DNA of 64,000 nt from Bacteroidota bacterium (lineage in GTDB: Bacteria; Bacteroidota; Bacteroidia; Palsa-965): positions 1 to 64,000 of the forward strand of contig JAAFIA010000006.1 of the NCBI GenBank assembly GCA_013298545.1, read 5' to 3'. Numbering within the stretch: position 1 is the first letter of the stretch; the number at the start of each line of letters is the position of its first letter. The position numbers and the translations under genes are program-made. The notes under the pieces are model-generated. The model was not told the origin of the DNA. It saw only the letters and a program-made list of their open reading frames with translations, and ran no database searches. Shown here piece after piece: positions 7,354 through 16,199 of this stretch.

Positions 7354-7956
7354 ATGAAAAAAGTACTGCTTTTTGGAGAAGCCCCAAATGACACTTCAAG
7401 CATTGCCTCTCTCATGCGATTGCGCTATGAGGAAGATGCTTCATTTGGTAATTTAGTTGAAGATATTAATCAAGAGCAGATTAAAAATGAATTTAAAGGT
7501 GGTGTGCTTTTAACAAAAGATAAGCCCTTGAAATCAAAATTACGCAGGTTAATTAACACGAGTTATCGCATAAAAAAACCCGACTTAATTATTTTTGTCA
7601 TCGACTTGGATTCGCTTGAAAATGATCGCGAAAAAAAAATTGGGCGACAAGAAATTTTCAATCGCTACAATACACAAGTTGAGGATAAAGGGATTTTATT
7701 GCTCAATATTTTTGAGTTAGAAGCATTGCTTTTAGCGGATATAAAAGTGGTGAATGACTTCTACAAAATTGAAATGACATACGACGGAGATCCAATGCTG
7801 CAAGTCGATCCCAAGGGCCACATTAAAAAATACTGCAAATACGAAGAGGCACATAGCCCCGAATTATTTAGTAAACTGAACTTTGACAACGTGATCAAAG
7901 TTCGCTACTTCCAAAAATTCATCACCGAGTTTGAACAAAAACTAAAATCAGCATAA
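7354..7956 (+). CDS. DUF4276/TOPRIM-like partner of the ATPase
   Basis: The listed ORF begins at 7300 inside the ATPase gene. ATG 7354, 4 bases after the ATPase stop, gives [13 protein letters not shown] and a 200-residue protein. The N-terminal strand ends in Glu9 (FGEAPND), and a second strand carries Asp84-Leu-Asp86 ([13 protein letters not shown]). This Glu plus DxD spacing is the TOPRIM catalytic pattern. It is followed by [13 protein letters not shown], close to the fEALLfsD motif I associate with DUF4276/RloB-like proteins. In PARIS, AbiL and related systems such a nuclease-like subunit is held by the ATPase and released on phage sensing. Function here is inferred from architecture, not shown. 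The C-terminal third, basic and helical, is unassigned. Confidence 0.7.
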   Translation: MKKVLLFGEAPNDTSSIASLMRLRYEEDASFGNLVEDINQEQIKNEFKGGVLLTKDKPLKSKLRRLINTSYRIKKPDLIIFVIDLDSLENDREKKIGRQEIFNRYNTQVEDKGILLLNIFELEALLLADIKVVNDFYKIEMTYDGDPMLQVDPKGHIKKYCKYEEAHSPELFSKLNFDNVIKVRYFQKFITEFEQKLKSA

Positions 7957-7966
7957 CATAAAAATC

Positions 7967-9367
7967 ATGTCAACTTACCGCATCGAAAAAGACACCATGG
8001 GCGAGGTACAAGTTCCCGCCGACAAATACTGGGGCGCGCAAACCGAACGTTCGCGCAACAATTTTCGCATTGGGCCAGAAGCGTCTATGCCGAAAGAAAT
8101 TATTTATGCGTTTGCATACCTCAAAAAAGCCGCCGCACACGCCAACCACGACCTCGGCGTGCTCCCCGCCGACAAGCGCGATTTAATCTCGCAAGTCTGC
8201 GACGAAATTCTTGCCGGTAAACTCGACGATCAATTTCCTCTCGTGATTTGGCAAACAGGCTCTGGTACACAGAGCAACATGAATGCCAACGAAGTTATTG
8301 CCTACCGCGCACACGTCATTTCTGGAGGCCAACTCACCGACGAGAAAAAAGTATTGAATCCGAATGATGATGTCAACAAATCGCAATCATCAAACGATAC
8401 TTATCCAACAGCGATGCACATTGCAGCATACAAACTGGCGGTAGAAACAACCTTGCCGAGCATGCAACAACTCCGCGATGCGCTTGCCAGAAAATCGGAT
8501 GCGTTTCAGAATATCGTTAAAACAGGTCGTACCCATTTTATGGATGCAACGCCACTTACATTTGGACAAGTGTTTGGTGGCTACGTGCAACAACTTGACA
8601 ACAGCATGCGCGCCATCAAAAACGCGTTGGAAATGGTTCGCGAATTGGCACTTGGTGGAACAGCCGTTGGTACAGGATTGAATACGCCTGCTGGATATGA
8701 TGTGCTAGTAGCCCAAAAAATTGCAGAATTTACGGGCCTTCCTTTTGTTACTGCACCAAATAAATTTGAAGCACTCGCCGCGCATGATGCGATGGTTGAA
8801 CTTTCTGGTGCCTTGCGCCGCGCGGCTGTTTCGTTGATGAAAATTGCCAACGATATTCGGATGCTCAGTTCTGGCCCACGCTCCGGCATTGGCGAATTGA
8901 TTATTCCTGACAACGAACCAGGCTCTTCCATCATGCCTGGAAAAGTAAATCCAACACAACCCGAAGCCTTAACAATGGTTTGCGCGCAAGTGATGGGCAA
9001 CGATGTGGCTGTTGGAATTGGCGGATCAAACGGTCATTTTGAATTGAATGTGTTCAAACCGCTTATTGCTTATAACGTTTTGCAAAGCGCGCGTTTGCTC
9101 GGCGATGCGTGTGTTTCGTTTACACTCAAATGTGCCAATGGCATTGAGCCAAACAACGCTATCATTCAACGCCACCTCGAAAACTCATTGATGTTGGTTA
9201 CCGCCCTCAATCCACATATTGGTTATTACAAATCGGCGGAGATTGCGAAGAAAGCGCATAAAGAAGGAACAACACTCAAACAAGCGGCCCTTGCCTTGAA
9301 TTATGTAACGGCTGAAGAATTTGATGCGTGGGTTCGTCCAGAAGATATGACGGGATCGTTGAAATAA
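7967..9367 (+). CDS. fumC: Fumarate hydratase class II
   Basis: Class II fumarases interconvert fumarate and L-malate in the TCA cycle as cytoplasmic homotetramers without an iron-sulfur cluster. The 466 residues match the family length. It begins [26 protein letters not shown], has [14 protein letters not shown], the [16 protein letters not shown] active-site segment, and the signature [15 protein letters not shown] around residue 320 with its mobile-loop serine. The C-terminal FumC domain ([21 protein letters not shown]) is complete. The gene starts 10 bases after the DUF4276-like gene, but composition changes sharply at this boundary. The accessory pair therefore seems inserted between the arsC-like gene and fumC. 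Confidence 0.97.
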   Translation: MSTYRIEKDTMGEVQVPADKYWGAQTERSRNNFRIGPEASMPKEIIYAFAYLKKAAAHANHDLGVLPADKRDLISQVCDEILAGKLDDQFPLVIWQTGSGTQSNMNANEVIAYRAHVISGGQLTDEKKVLNPNDDVNKSQSSNDTYPTAMHIAAYKLAVETTLPSMQQLRDALARKSDAFQNIVKTGRTHFMDATPLTFGQVFGGYVQQLDNSMRAIKNALEMVRELALGGTAVGTGLNTPAGYDVLVAQKIAEFTGLPFVTAPNKFEALAAHDAMVELSGALRRAAVSLMKIANDIRMLSSGPRSGIGELIIPDNEPGSSIMPGKVNPTQPEALTMVCAQVMGNDVAVGIGGSNGHFELNVFKPLIAYNVLQSARLLGDACVSFTLKCANGIEPNNAIIQRHLENSLMLVTALNPHIGYYKSAEIAKKAHKEGTTLKQAALALNYVTAEEFDAWVRPEDMTGSLK

Positions 9368-9383
9368 GACCAATTACCAATTG

Positions 9384-9423
9384 AAAAACGCCGGATGTGC
9401 ATCTGCTCTTCGGCGTTTTTTTT
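9384..9423 (+). terminator. Terminator after fumC
   Basis: Stem aaaaacgccg (9384-9393) / cggcgttttt (9411-9420) with a 17-base loop, followed by further T. Confidence 0.85.
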
Positions 9424-9461
9424 AGTAGTTTTACCTTTCATACAATCAATTCGTTTCGTTT

Positions 9462-10094
9462 ATGCGCTTTGCTGTGAAGCCATTTTATTCCGCTTTGTTT
9501 ACGCTGCTTTTTTTATGCGTTTGGACACCTGATGCGTTTGCGCAGGCCGATTCGACGTACAATCCCAAAGAGGAAATTGTTTTTCGCGATAAACGTTACC
9601 GGATTTGGAACAATTGGATGAGCGGGGGATTTGGTCCGGCCTTTCATACCAACAACCCGCACACACAAGTGGTTTTGGGAGTCAATTTCAACTTTCATAT
9701 CCGCACCCATTATTTTCGCCTGGGCGGCGCACTTTCGGGCGATCAGTTCTGGCGCAATTGGAACAATTACAATTTGCATGGAGCCTATATTTTCCGGCGC
9801 AAAGAAAACGAACGTTGGCACAAAGCCTTTATGGCGGGCCTCTCCTACTCTACGGGATATTATTTTCTTTATCCACCCGGCGTTTACGAGCTTGAACCGT
9901 ACAATCATCCCGGATTATATTTTGAAGCGCAGTTCATTCGTAAAGTCGAATACGATTATGGCGTTGGTTTGACTTGGTTTGCGGATGTCAATAAAAAGCA
10001 AACGATTACTGGCCTGAAAGTTGATATCTTCTTTTCAGGTGCTTACCGTGGTTACGTGAAAGGGAAAGCACCGAAAAAAATGATTCCGAATTAA
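9462..10094 (+). CDS. Exported protein, possible small outer-membrane barrel, unknown function
   Basis: I do not recognise a named family. The 210 residues start with a clear signal peptide (to DAFAQA). The mature part alternates short aromatic- and Gly-rich strands (MSGGFGPAFH, VVLGVNFNFHIRTHYFRLGGALSGDQF, FMAGLSYSTGYYFLYPPG, GLYFEAQFIRKVEYDYGVGLTWFADVN). That pattern suggests an eight- to ten-stranded outer-membrane beta-barrel. The end (GYVKGKAPKKMIPN) is basic and lacks the terminal aromatic residue common in barrels. ATG 9462 gives the signal peptide. It lies between the fumC terminator and the CAP-domain genes, about 40 bases before the first, so it may share their transcript. Confidence 0.7.
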   Translation: MRFAVKPFYSALFTLLFLCVWTPDAFAQADSTYNPKEEIVFRDKRYRIWNNWMSGGFGPAFHTNNPHTQVVLGVNFNFHIRTHYFRLGGALSGDQFWRNWNNYNLHGAYIFRRKENERWHKAFMAGLSYSTGYYFLYPPGVYELEPYNHPGLYFEAQFIRKVEYDYGVGLTWFADVNKKQTITGLKVDIFFSGAYRGYVKGKAPKKMIPN

Positions 10095-10135
10095 TTTTCT
10101 CCATACCAGACTACTTGCTTTTTCGTTTACACATC

Positions 10136-11149
10136 ATGACCTCATTCCGCTCCATCTCGTTTCTCTTTTTATGTGTAGCCTTTTTTCTGATTTCGGGAAA
10201 ACGTTCGCCAGTTGATGACGCAAAGAAAAAAGCCATTGCTGATTATCAAACAAACTATGTCGAAACAACGTTAAACAAACCAGAAGATTTGGGCTGGACA
10301 GGTCTTGGTAAGCGTTGCAAAGCGGGAACACTTGCCCCAGCGACGTACGAAAAACTTTTAAAACGCATCAATTATTTTCGCCGCTTGGCAGGTGTTCCCG
10401 ATCAAGTTGTTTTGGATTCGGGATGGAATAAATTGGCGCAAGCTGCGGCATTGATTATGCATGCCAATCAACAACTCGATCATTCGCCGAGTGCAGCCAT
10501 GAAATGTTATTCGAAAGAAGGTTATGAAGGTGCTTCCACTTCAAACTTATCGCTTGTAACCGCACATTCCTTTCCGCGATTGCTTGCCGACCAGATGGAA
10601 GATCATGGCGGATCGAATAAAGCGTGTGGGCATCGGCGTTGGATTTTGCGGGCTGCATCAACACGCATGGGCATTGGCGTATGTTCGGAAGCCTATGCGT
10701 TGCGCGTGTTTACTTCGTATGAGGACAAGGATTATGATGCAAGTGTTTCAACCAAAAATCTCCCCGAATACTACGCTTATCCGTTTAAAGGTTATGTTCC
10801 GTTTCAATTGGTTTACCGACGTTGGACATTTTCTATTCCCAAGCAAGAAGGCAAAGAAATTGATTTTAAAGCAGCACGTGTTGCTGTGAAATCAGACAAT
10901 AATCCGATTGGTTGCATCATCGAATCGCGTGATGACAATATGGGCGATCCGAGCATTGTGTGGGCCATCAATGGCTTGAAAGAAGATTTTGATTACGCAT
11001 ACAATGATATGCCAACAAAAAAGGCGGCCTTCGCCAAAAAAGGATTGATGGACAAAACCATTACCGTTACGATTTCCAATGTAAAAGTTGATGGAGAAGT
11101 TAAAGAATACACCTATTATTTCATCTTATTTGATCCGAATGAAAAATAA
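10136..11149 (+). CDS. CAP-domain (SCP/PR1-like) exported protein, copy 1
   Basis: The listed ORF starts at 10115; ATG 10136 (MTSFRSISFLFLCVAFFLISG) places a signal peptide at the start and gives 337 residues. A CAP domain occupies about 75-210: RINYFRRLAGVPDQVVLDSGWNKLAQAAALIMHANQQLDHSP, then GASTSNLS, and HGGSNKACGHRRWIL, where GHRRWIL is the CAP signature. The C-terminal 120 residues (YYAYPFKGYVPFQLVYRRWTF onward) form a second beta-rich domain not assigned here. CAP proteins in bacteria are secreted and of mostly unknown role. It is followed by a paralogue overlapping by 11 bases, which indicates translational coupling. Confidence 0.85.
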   Translation: MTSFRSISFLFLCVAFFLISGKRSPVDDAKKKAIADYQTNYVETTLNKPEDLGWTGLGKRCKAGTLAPATYEKLLKRINYFRRLAGVPDQVVLDSGWNKLAQAAALIMHANQQLDHSPSAAMKCYSKEGYEGASTSNLSLVTAHSFPRLLADQMEDHGGSNKACGHRRWILRAASTRMGIGVCSEAYALRVFTSYEDKDYDASVSTKNLPEYYAYPFKGYVPFQLVYRRWTFSIPKQEGKEIDFKAARVAVKSDNNPIGCIIESRDDNMGDPSIVWAINGLKEDFDYAYNDMPTKKAAFAKKGLMDKTITVTISNVKVDGEVKEYTYYFILFDPNEK

Positions 11150-12131
11150 GAAATCGATACGGCGACCAACTGCTCTACTTTTATTTTTTCTCTCGACACT
11201 ACTGTTGGTGAGCTTTTATCCTTCGCCCGAAATAGATGCCAAAAAACAAGCAGCAAAAAACTACCAAACCGAATTTCTAGGAACAACGATTCATACCGTT
11301 GAGGAATTGAAATGGACAGGTGATGTTCAATCTTGCAAAGCAGGAACACTAGCACCTGATGTTTATCAAAAGATCGTGCGACGTGCAAATTACTTCCGTG
11401 AACTTGCGGGTGTACACAATCAACTACAACTCGATTCTAACCACGCCACCGCACAAGCCGCCGCACTGTTGATGTTCGCCAACAACACCCTCACACATGA
11501 TCCAAGTCCCGACATGATCTGTTTTTCAAAACTCGCCGAATTGGGTGCTGGCTCAAATCTCTCTTTTGGTACGGTTATTTTTAAAGAATTTGTTGTAGAT
11601 CAAATTGCTGATGAAGGCGGCTCCAATCAATCCGTTGGCCATCGCCGTTGGATTTTAAATGCAGATGCGCGATTCCTGCGTTTTGGTGCCACGCCAAATA
11701 CATACGCGCTCGATGTGTTCAGCAATTATTCTTGGAACGCTCCTGTACTAACAATTCCGGAAACATACAGCTATCCCGGCAAAGGGTATATTCCATATCA
11801 ACTCATTTTCAAACGCTGGTCGTTTAGCATAAGTGGCGAAGGCAGTTTTTCTGATGCTACGATTACCGTCAAAAAAAATGGGCAAACGATTAGCGTTTCA
11901 AATGAAACATGGGACAATGCTTACGGCGATTGTAGCATTATCTGGGAAATGAACGATTTGTTTGACGAGGATGAATACGATGTTGCCGAAGCAAATAAAC
12001 GAGCTGTGTTCTCAAAACTTGGCTGGCTCAACACACCCATAACGATAACAATTGCGAATGTGGAAATTGGTGATGTAAAGAAAAACTTTACCTACAACAT
12101 CATTCCTTTTGATCCTGACGAAGTGAAATAA
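11139..12131 (+). CDS. CAP-domain exported protein, tandem paralogue (copy 2)
   Basis: Start ATG 11139 (MKNKKSIRRPTALLLFFLS) overlaps the stop of copy 1 and begins with a signal/anchor segment; the listed 11088 start would be inside copy 1. The order matches copy 1: RRANYFRELAGVHNQLQLDS, ASP-rich HDPSPDMICF, GAGSNLSFG, DEGGSNQSVGHRRWIL, and a C-terminal YSYPGKGYIPYQLIFKRWSFSI domain. The shared AGTLAPxxYxKxxxRxNYFRxLAGV block shows an old tandem duplication; outside such blocks the copies have diverged well. 330 residues. A terminator follows. Confidence 0.85.
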   Translation: MKNKKSIRRPTALLLFFLSTLLLVSFYPSPEIDAKKQAAKNYQTEFLGTTIHTVEELKWTGDVQSCKAGTLAPDVYQKIVRRANYFRELAGVHNQLQLDSNHATAQAAALLMFANNTLTHDPSPDMICFSKLAELGAGSNLSFGTVIFKEFVVDQIADEGGSNQSVGHRRWILNADARFLRFGATPNTYALDVFSNYSWNAPVLTIPETYSYPGKGYIPYQLIFKRWSFSISGEGSFSDATITVKKNGQTISVSNETWDNAYGDCSIIWEMNDLFDEDEYDVAEANKRAVFSKLGWLNTPITITIANVEIGDVKKNFTYNIIPFDPDEVK

Positions 12132-12148
12132 TAATTGATACAACAACT

Positions 12149-12184
12149 AAAAATCTCGCTATCAATTGGTAGCGGGATATTTTT
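12149..12184. terminator. Bidirectional terminator between convergent genes
   Basis: Stem atctcgcta (12153-12161) / tagcgggat (12170-12178), one G-T pair, with A-rich left and T-rich right flanks, serving the CAP operon and the minus-strand operon that ends at 12183. Confidence 0.75.
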
Positions 12185-12695
12185 ATTTTGCTTTTTCGGG
12201 TTCCTCAACGCGGTTAAAAAACTGTGTTAGATTCCGTGATCCGTCTTTATTCATATTCCAGATTTTGCCGTCTTTGATGATGTATGTTCCGGTAACAACC
12301 ATACTAACCACATAAGGCAATTCGGGGGAATCTTTCATTTCTGGAAAAGTGGAGAGAAAAGGAACGAGTTTGGAATTGGGCAACTCATACATCTCAATCA
12401 CCGAGTCGTTTTTCATGCGCCATGCACCCAAGGCACAAATAATGGCCGTGCCCGGACACATTTCTTTATACGCTTTAAAGGTCATCATCGAATCGGGCCG
12501 CAAACGCAATTCGATTCGGTTTTGTTCCCACACAGTTGCGCCACGCCAAAAACCAATAGCATCGACATCATGACCCACTTCGTGCTTCCCGCTTTCGGCA
12601 GGTAACTCTTCATTAAAGACTTCGTAGCCAACAATAAAAAGTGAAATGACCAGCGCAAAGGCAATGGCTAATGTTGAGGTGCTCGCGGTTTTCAT
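12183..12695 (-). CDS. Membrane-anchored hypothetical protein at the end of the ManC operon
   Basis: Not recognised. An N-terminal membrane segment (TLAIAFALVISLFIVGYEVF) is followed by about 140 soluble residues with a lipocalin-like alternation of strands: GFWRGATVWEQNRIELRLRPDSMMTFKAY, ALGAWRMKNDSVIEMYELP, VTGTYIIKDGKIWNMNKDG. This resembles small lipocalin-like proteins that report how a compound changes colour or binds. No lipobox Cys is present, so it is a single-pass protein rather than a lipoprotein. ATG 12695 overlaps the manC stop in an ATGA arrangement, so it is translationally coupled to manC. Confidence 0.65.
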   Translation of the reverse strand: MKTASTSTLAIAFALVISLFIVGYEVFNEELPAESGKHEVGHDVDAIGFWRGATVWEQNRIELRLRPDSMMTFKAYKEMCPGTAIICALGAWRMKNDSVIEMYELPNSKLVPFLSTFPEMKDSPELPYVVSMVVTGTYIIKDGKIWNMNKDGSRNLTQFFNRVEEPEKAK

Positions 12696-13780
12696 ACAAA
12701 CTTATCTCCTTTGGCAACTTTTACATCGTTAACAAATGTGCGAATTTGCTGTTCGTCCTGTTTTTTGCAAATGAGCAAAATACCGTCAGACTCAGCAACA
12801 ATATAATCTTCGAGGCCCTCAATCACAACCAACTTATCTTTCGGAACGTGTACGATACAATCTTTAGAATCGTACATCATCACATTTTTACCAACAACAG
12901 CATTGCCGTTTTTCTCTTTTTGAATATGTGTATAAAGCGATCCCCAAGTGCCTAGATCAGACCAACCGATAATGGACGAGCGGACATACACATTTTTGGC
13001 TTTTTCCATGACGGCGTAGTCAATGGAAATATTTTTGCAGCGTGAATACGCATCGCGCAAAAATTCGGCTTCTTGTGGTGTATTCCAAACATCGTTGCCT
13101 TCGTGAAAAATGGCGGCCATATCGCCAATGTGTTCTTCAAACGCTTTGATGATGCTTTTAGAACTCCACATAAAAATGCCCGAATTCCACAAAAAGTCGC
13201 CGCTTTGCAAAAAGAAATTCGCCATATCGAGATCGGGTTTCTCGGTAAACGTTTTGACACGTTTGATGCGTTTGTCTTTTGCACTTTTATCATCTTCGAT
13301 AAATTGAATGTAGCCGTAACCCGTATCGGGTCGCGTTGGCTTGATGCCAATGGTCAGCAAACAATCTTCGGTTGCAGCACGATCAAGGCAAGATTTTACC
13401 GCTTTTTCAAACGTATCTTCTTTGATGATGAGGTGATCGGAAGGTTCAACAACCATCACCGCATTTGGATTTTTAGCATGGATTTTCCATGCCGCATAAG
13501 CCACACAGGGTGCGGTATTTTTACGCGCTGGTTCGCACAAGATATTTGCTTCGGGTAGTTTTGGCAATTGCTGCATCACCAACTCTTTATAACTCTCGTT
13601 GGTAACAACGTAGATATTTTCTATCGGGCAAATACTTTTAGAGCGATCGAACGTGGACTGCAACAAGGTGCGGCCCGTTCCCAACACATCAATAAATTGT
13701 TTGGGCTGTGCGGTACGGCTCATGGGCCAGAAACGTGTTCCGACACCACCCGCCATAATTACGCAATAACGATTTTTCAT
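12692..13780 (-). CDS. manC: Mannose-1-phosphate guanylyltransferase
   Basis: It makes GDP-mannose from mannose-1-phosphate and GTP for polysaccharide or glycan synthesis. The nucleotidyltransferase signature is AGGVGTRFWPMSR..PKQF in residues 10-29. Further family segments are CEPARKNTAPCVAYAA, VVEPSDHLI, TRPDTGYGYIQF, KTFTEKPD and FLWNSGIFMW, followed by VRSSIIGWSDLGTWGSLY. The 362 residues are the short form; bifunctional ManC/AlgA enzymes have an extra C-terminal isomerase cupin domain that is missing here. The start lies 1 base after the aminotransferase stop and the end overlaps the next gene, so this is an operon. Confidence 0.95.
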   Translation of the reverse strand: MKNRYCVIMAGGVGTRFWPMSRTAQPKQFIDVLGTGRTLLQSTFDRSKSICPIENIYVVTNESYKELVMQQLPKLPEANILCEPARKNTAPCVAYAAWKIHAKNPNAVMVVEPSDHLIIKEDTFEKAVKSCLDRAATEDCLLTIGIKPTRPDTGYGYIQFIEDDKSAKDKRIKRVKTFTEKPDLDMANFFLQSGDFLWNSGIFMWSSKSIIKAFEEHIGDMAAIFHEGNDVWNTPQEAEFLRDAYSRCKNISIDYAVMEKAKNVYVRSSIIGWSDLGTWGSLYTHIQKEKNGNAVVGKNVMMYDSKDCIVHVPKDKLVVIEGLEDYIVAESDGILLICKKQDEQQIRTFVNDVKVAKGDKFV

Positions 13781-13781
13781 C

Positions 13782-15083
13782 TTAACTTAATTTTTGCAAA
13801 GCCGCTTCAAGGCTTGAAATGATGCGTTCTACATCTTCGAGTTTACACGTGCCAACCGAAAGGCGATACCAATTTGATTCGTGTGATGAACCAAACGCAT
13901 AAAATGGAACAATAGCCACTTTAGCTTCATCGAGAATGTAACGGGTTACATCTTTTGTAGTTGCCAGAACTTCGCCTGAAGCCGTTTTCTTACCGTGCAA
14001 CGCAAATTGTACCGTTAAGTAAATAGCGGCTTGTGGAGCAATGGAATTGACGTTATGACCTTGGGCGCGCAAACGTTGAATGCCTTTGTGAAAGCCTTCG
14101 AGGCGTGCATGAATTTGAGAACGAATCTCGGCAAGAAATGTATCGTATGCTTGCAAATCGCTCAAGAAACGTGCGGTTGCAACTTGCTCTGCTTTCGGTG
14201 CCCACGCGCCAACGTGCGAGAGAATAGATTTCATCTGATCAATGATCGGCTTTGGCCCCATCGCCCAGCCTACACGAACACCCGTTGCTGCAAGTGATTT
14301 AGAAATTCCATCAACAAAAATGGTGTACGGACGAATAGCAGGACGCAACGTTACAGGATCAACGTGTGTTGTTTCGCCAAATGTCAAGGCCCAATAAATC
14401 TGATCGTACATCAGATAAAGTGGTTTGCGGCCAGCGGCATTGCGTTTTGCATTTTCTTCGAGCACCAAATCACAAATCGATTCGAGTTGCGAAGCCGTAA
14501 ATGTTGTTCCTGTTGGATTGAGTGGCGAGCAGAGTGCCAACAAACTCACCTCTCCAATATGTGGGCGAAGTTCGTCGGCAGTAGGCATGAAATTATTTTC
14601 AGGTTTTGTTTCTACAAAAATCTGATTGGAATAATCGCCCGTAGTAAGGTGTGTATAATGGTTGTTGTTCCAAGACGGAACAGGAAAAAGCACTTTATCG
14701 CCTGGATCGATGATGGCGCGATAAATGGCATAGATCACAGGACGTGCGCCACCAGCAATTAGAAATTCGTTATCGGCGTAGTTTAAGCCTTGACGTTGTG
14801 CAATCAAATTGGCAACGGCTTTGCGTAAATCAGCCATCCCATCAGCAGCAGGATAGTTTGTTTCATCGTTTTGATAGGCTTCGATGATGGCTTGCTTGAG
14901 TTCTGCTGGAATTGGAAAAACCTTTGGATTAAAATCGCCGATGGTCAGGTTAAACACCTGTTCGCCATTGCGGATTTTCTCGTTGATTTCTGCTGCAAGT
15001 TTGATGATCTCGGAACCAATCAGGCTCTCGGCCATCTGAGCGATGCGCGGATGGGCTGAAGGTGTTGCGGTGTTGGCGCTCAT
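13782..15083 (-). CDS. Class I/II PLP aminotransferase
   Basis: A fold-type I aminotransferase, 433 residues from ATG 15083 (MSANTATPSAHP). The listed ORF starts 21 codons earlier with a non-conserved peptide. Family marks: IGDFNPKVFPIP, YPAADGMADLRKAVA, GARPVIYAIYRAI for the PLP phosphate loop, NPTG in CSPLNPTGTTF, MYDQIYW with the Asp/Tyr pair, and the Schiff-base lysine in VDGISKSLAATGVRVGW. It resembles aspartate/aromatic-type aminotransferases. The substrate is not decidable by eye; pairing with manC may be incidental. First gene of the three-gene minus-strand operon. Confidence 0.9.
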   Translation of the reverse strand: MSANTATPSAHPRIAQMAESLIGSEIIKLAAEINEKIRNGEQVFNLTIGDFNPKVFPIPAELKQAIIEAYQNDETNYPAADGMADLRKAVANLIAQRQGLNYADNEFLIAGGARPVIYAIYRAIIDPGDKVLFPVPSWNNNHYTHLTTGDYSNQIFVETKPENNFMPTADELRPHIGEVSLLALCSPLNPTGTTFTASQLESICDLVLEENAKRNAAGRKPLYLMYDQIYWALTFGETTHVDPVTLRPAIRPYTIFVDGISKSLAATGVRVGWAMGPKPIIDQMKSILSHVGAWAPKAEQVATARFLSDLQAYDTFLAEIRSQIHARLEGFHKGIQRLRAQGHNVNSIAPQAAIYLTVQFALHGKKTASGEVLATTKDVTRYILDEAKVAIVPFYAFGSSHESNWYRLSVGTCKLEDVERIISSLEAALQKLS

Positions 15084-15209
15084 TCGGTTGAATGTGTGTG
15101 TGGTTTTCGGGCGCAAAGGTACGAAAAACAAAGCCCGTTTTGACACTCCGTTGCGAGAGAATATCAGGTCAGTAAAACACCTCCATAAGATATAAATAGC
15201 TTACTAATA

Positions 15210-15683
15210 CTACTTGGGAAGTGTTTCGGCCACAAACATTTTGTTAATGCGTTTGATGGGGCCGTGGCAAAAGTTTTCATGACACGAAACGCAGGCGCGA
15301 ACTGTTGCATTGAAGTATTTTACTTGATCGGCTTGTTGCATTCCGGCATGACTGAATTGTTCTGCTTGCGCCAAGTAAAAATCGGCCATGGATTTAAACA
15401 GCGCTTTATCAATGGTGGTATCGGTACGTTGTGCGGTGAGGAGCGTTTGAACATTTTCAGGCAAACGCATTTCTTCTGCTGTTAGTGCACGTTTCTCTAA
15501 TTTGGTTTTGAGTGAATCGTTCCAATTTGAGAGTTGACGCATGAGCAAAGCCAATTCGCTATCGCCGTTGGGATTGAGTGGTGTTTTGCACGAATCGGCA
15601 TTAGACGCATTTTTCCCATCGCCCGAACAAGCTACAAGCAATATTCCCAAAAGAAAGAGCAAAAGAAAAGAATAGTTCTTCAT
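15210..15683 (-). CDS. Monohaem c-type cytochrome lipoprotein
   Basis: 157 residues with a lipoprotein signal (LLFLLGILLVACSG). The body is helical and charged, and near the end a single CxxCH haem-attachment motif (RACVSCHENFCHGP) sits in the last 30 residues. A second CH pair follows directly (ENFCHGP). It probably faces the periplasm and transfers electrons or binds a haem of cytochrome c' type. It follows the DUF4920 lipoprotein gene with a 4-base gap, so both are co-transcribed. Confidence 0.85.
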   Translation of the reverse strand: MKNYSFLLLFLLGILLVACSGDGKNASNADSCKTPLNPNGDSELALLMRQLSNWNDSLKTKLEKRALTAEEMRLPENVQTLLTAQRTDTTIDKALFKSMADFYLAQAEQFSHAGMQQADQVKYFNATVRACVSCHENFCHGPIKRINKMFVAETLPK

Positions 15684-15687
15684 GTCT

Positions 15688-16158
15688 TTATTGGTTGCGA
15701 ATAATCACACCACGCGCTTCAAAATTGAGTTCGGTTTCGGGCGTTGTAATTTTCTCGATTTCTTCTTTGCTTTTTCCTTCATCTTCGGCAAAGTGGCGCA
15801 ATTCGGCAACACTCGTTGTATCAATACGCGCAAAGCCATCGAGTACAACATTTTTCCCACTACAATCTTTGGGAACAAAGAAGGCATAATCTTTAAAGGA
15901 AACGCGCATGGTTTTTTGGTTGCCCAAATCCAATTCCATCCAGCAGCCTTTCTTTTGGCATACGGATTGAATTTTACCTTCAATTTTCATCGGCATGCTA
16001 TCTGTTCCGGCCATTTTACTGACTACTTGAGCAACAGGAATGGCACCGTCGGCAGAAATAGAATCGCCAAAATATTGTGCCGTAGCTTTGGGTGCTTCGG
16101 TATTGCTGCAGCTGTACAACAATGCAAGCGTGAACAAAGGAAGAAGTAGCTTTTTCAT
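15688..16158 (-). CDS. DUF4920-like lipoprotein
   Basis: The listed ORF starts at 16239; ATG 16158 (MKKLLLPLFTLALLYSC) gives a proper lipobox and 156 residues. The core pattern (IEGKIQSVCQKKGCWMELDLGNQKTMRVSFKDYAFFVPKDCSGK, then VLDGFARIDTTSVAELRHFAEDEG) matches my memory of the DUF4920 family of Bacteroidota lipoproteins, an OB-like fold with a conserved CxxxGCWM. Role unknown; a haem lipoprotein is directly downstream, so a redox or metal-handling job at the envelope is plausible inference. Confidence 0.8.
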   Translation of the reverse strand: MKKLLLPLFTLALLYSCSNTEAPKATAQYFGDSISADGAIPVAQVVSKMAGTDSMPMKIEGKIQSVCQKKGCWMELDLGNQKTMRVSFKDYAFFVPKDCSGKNVVLDGFARIDTTSVAELRHFAEDEGKSKEEIEKITTPETELNFEARGVIIRNQ

Positions 16159-16199
16159 GATTTTAAATTTTCGGCAAGTTACATTGTTTTTTAAGACGG

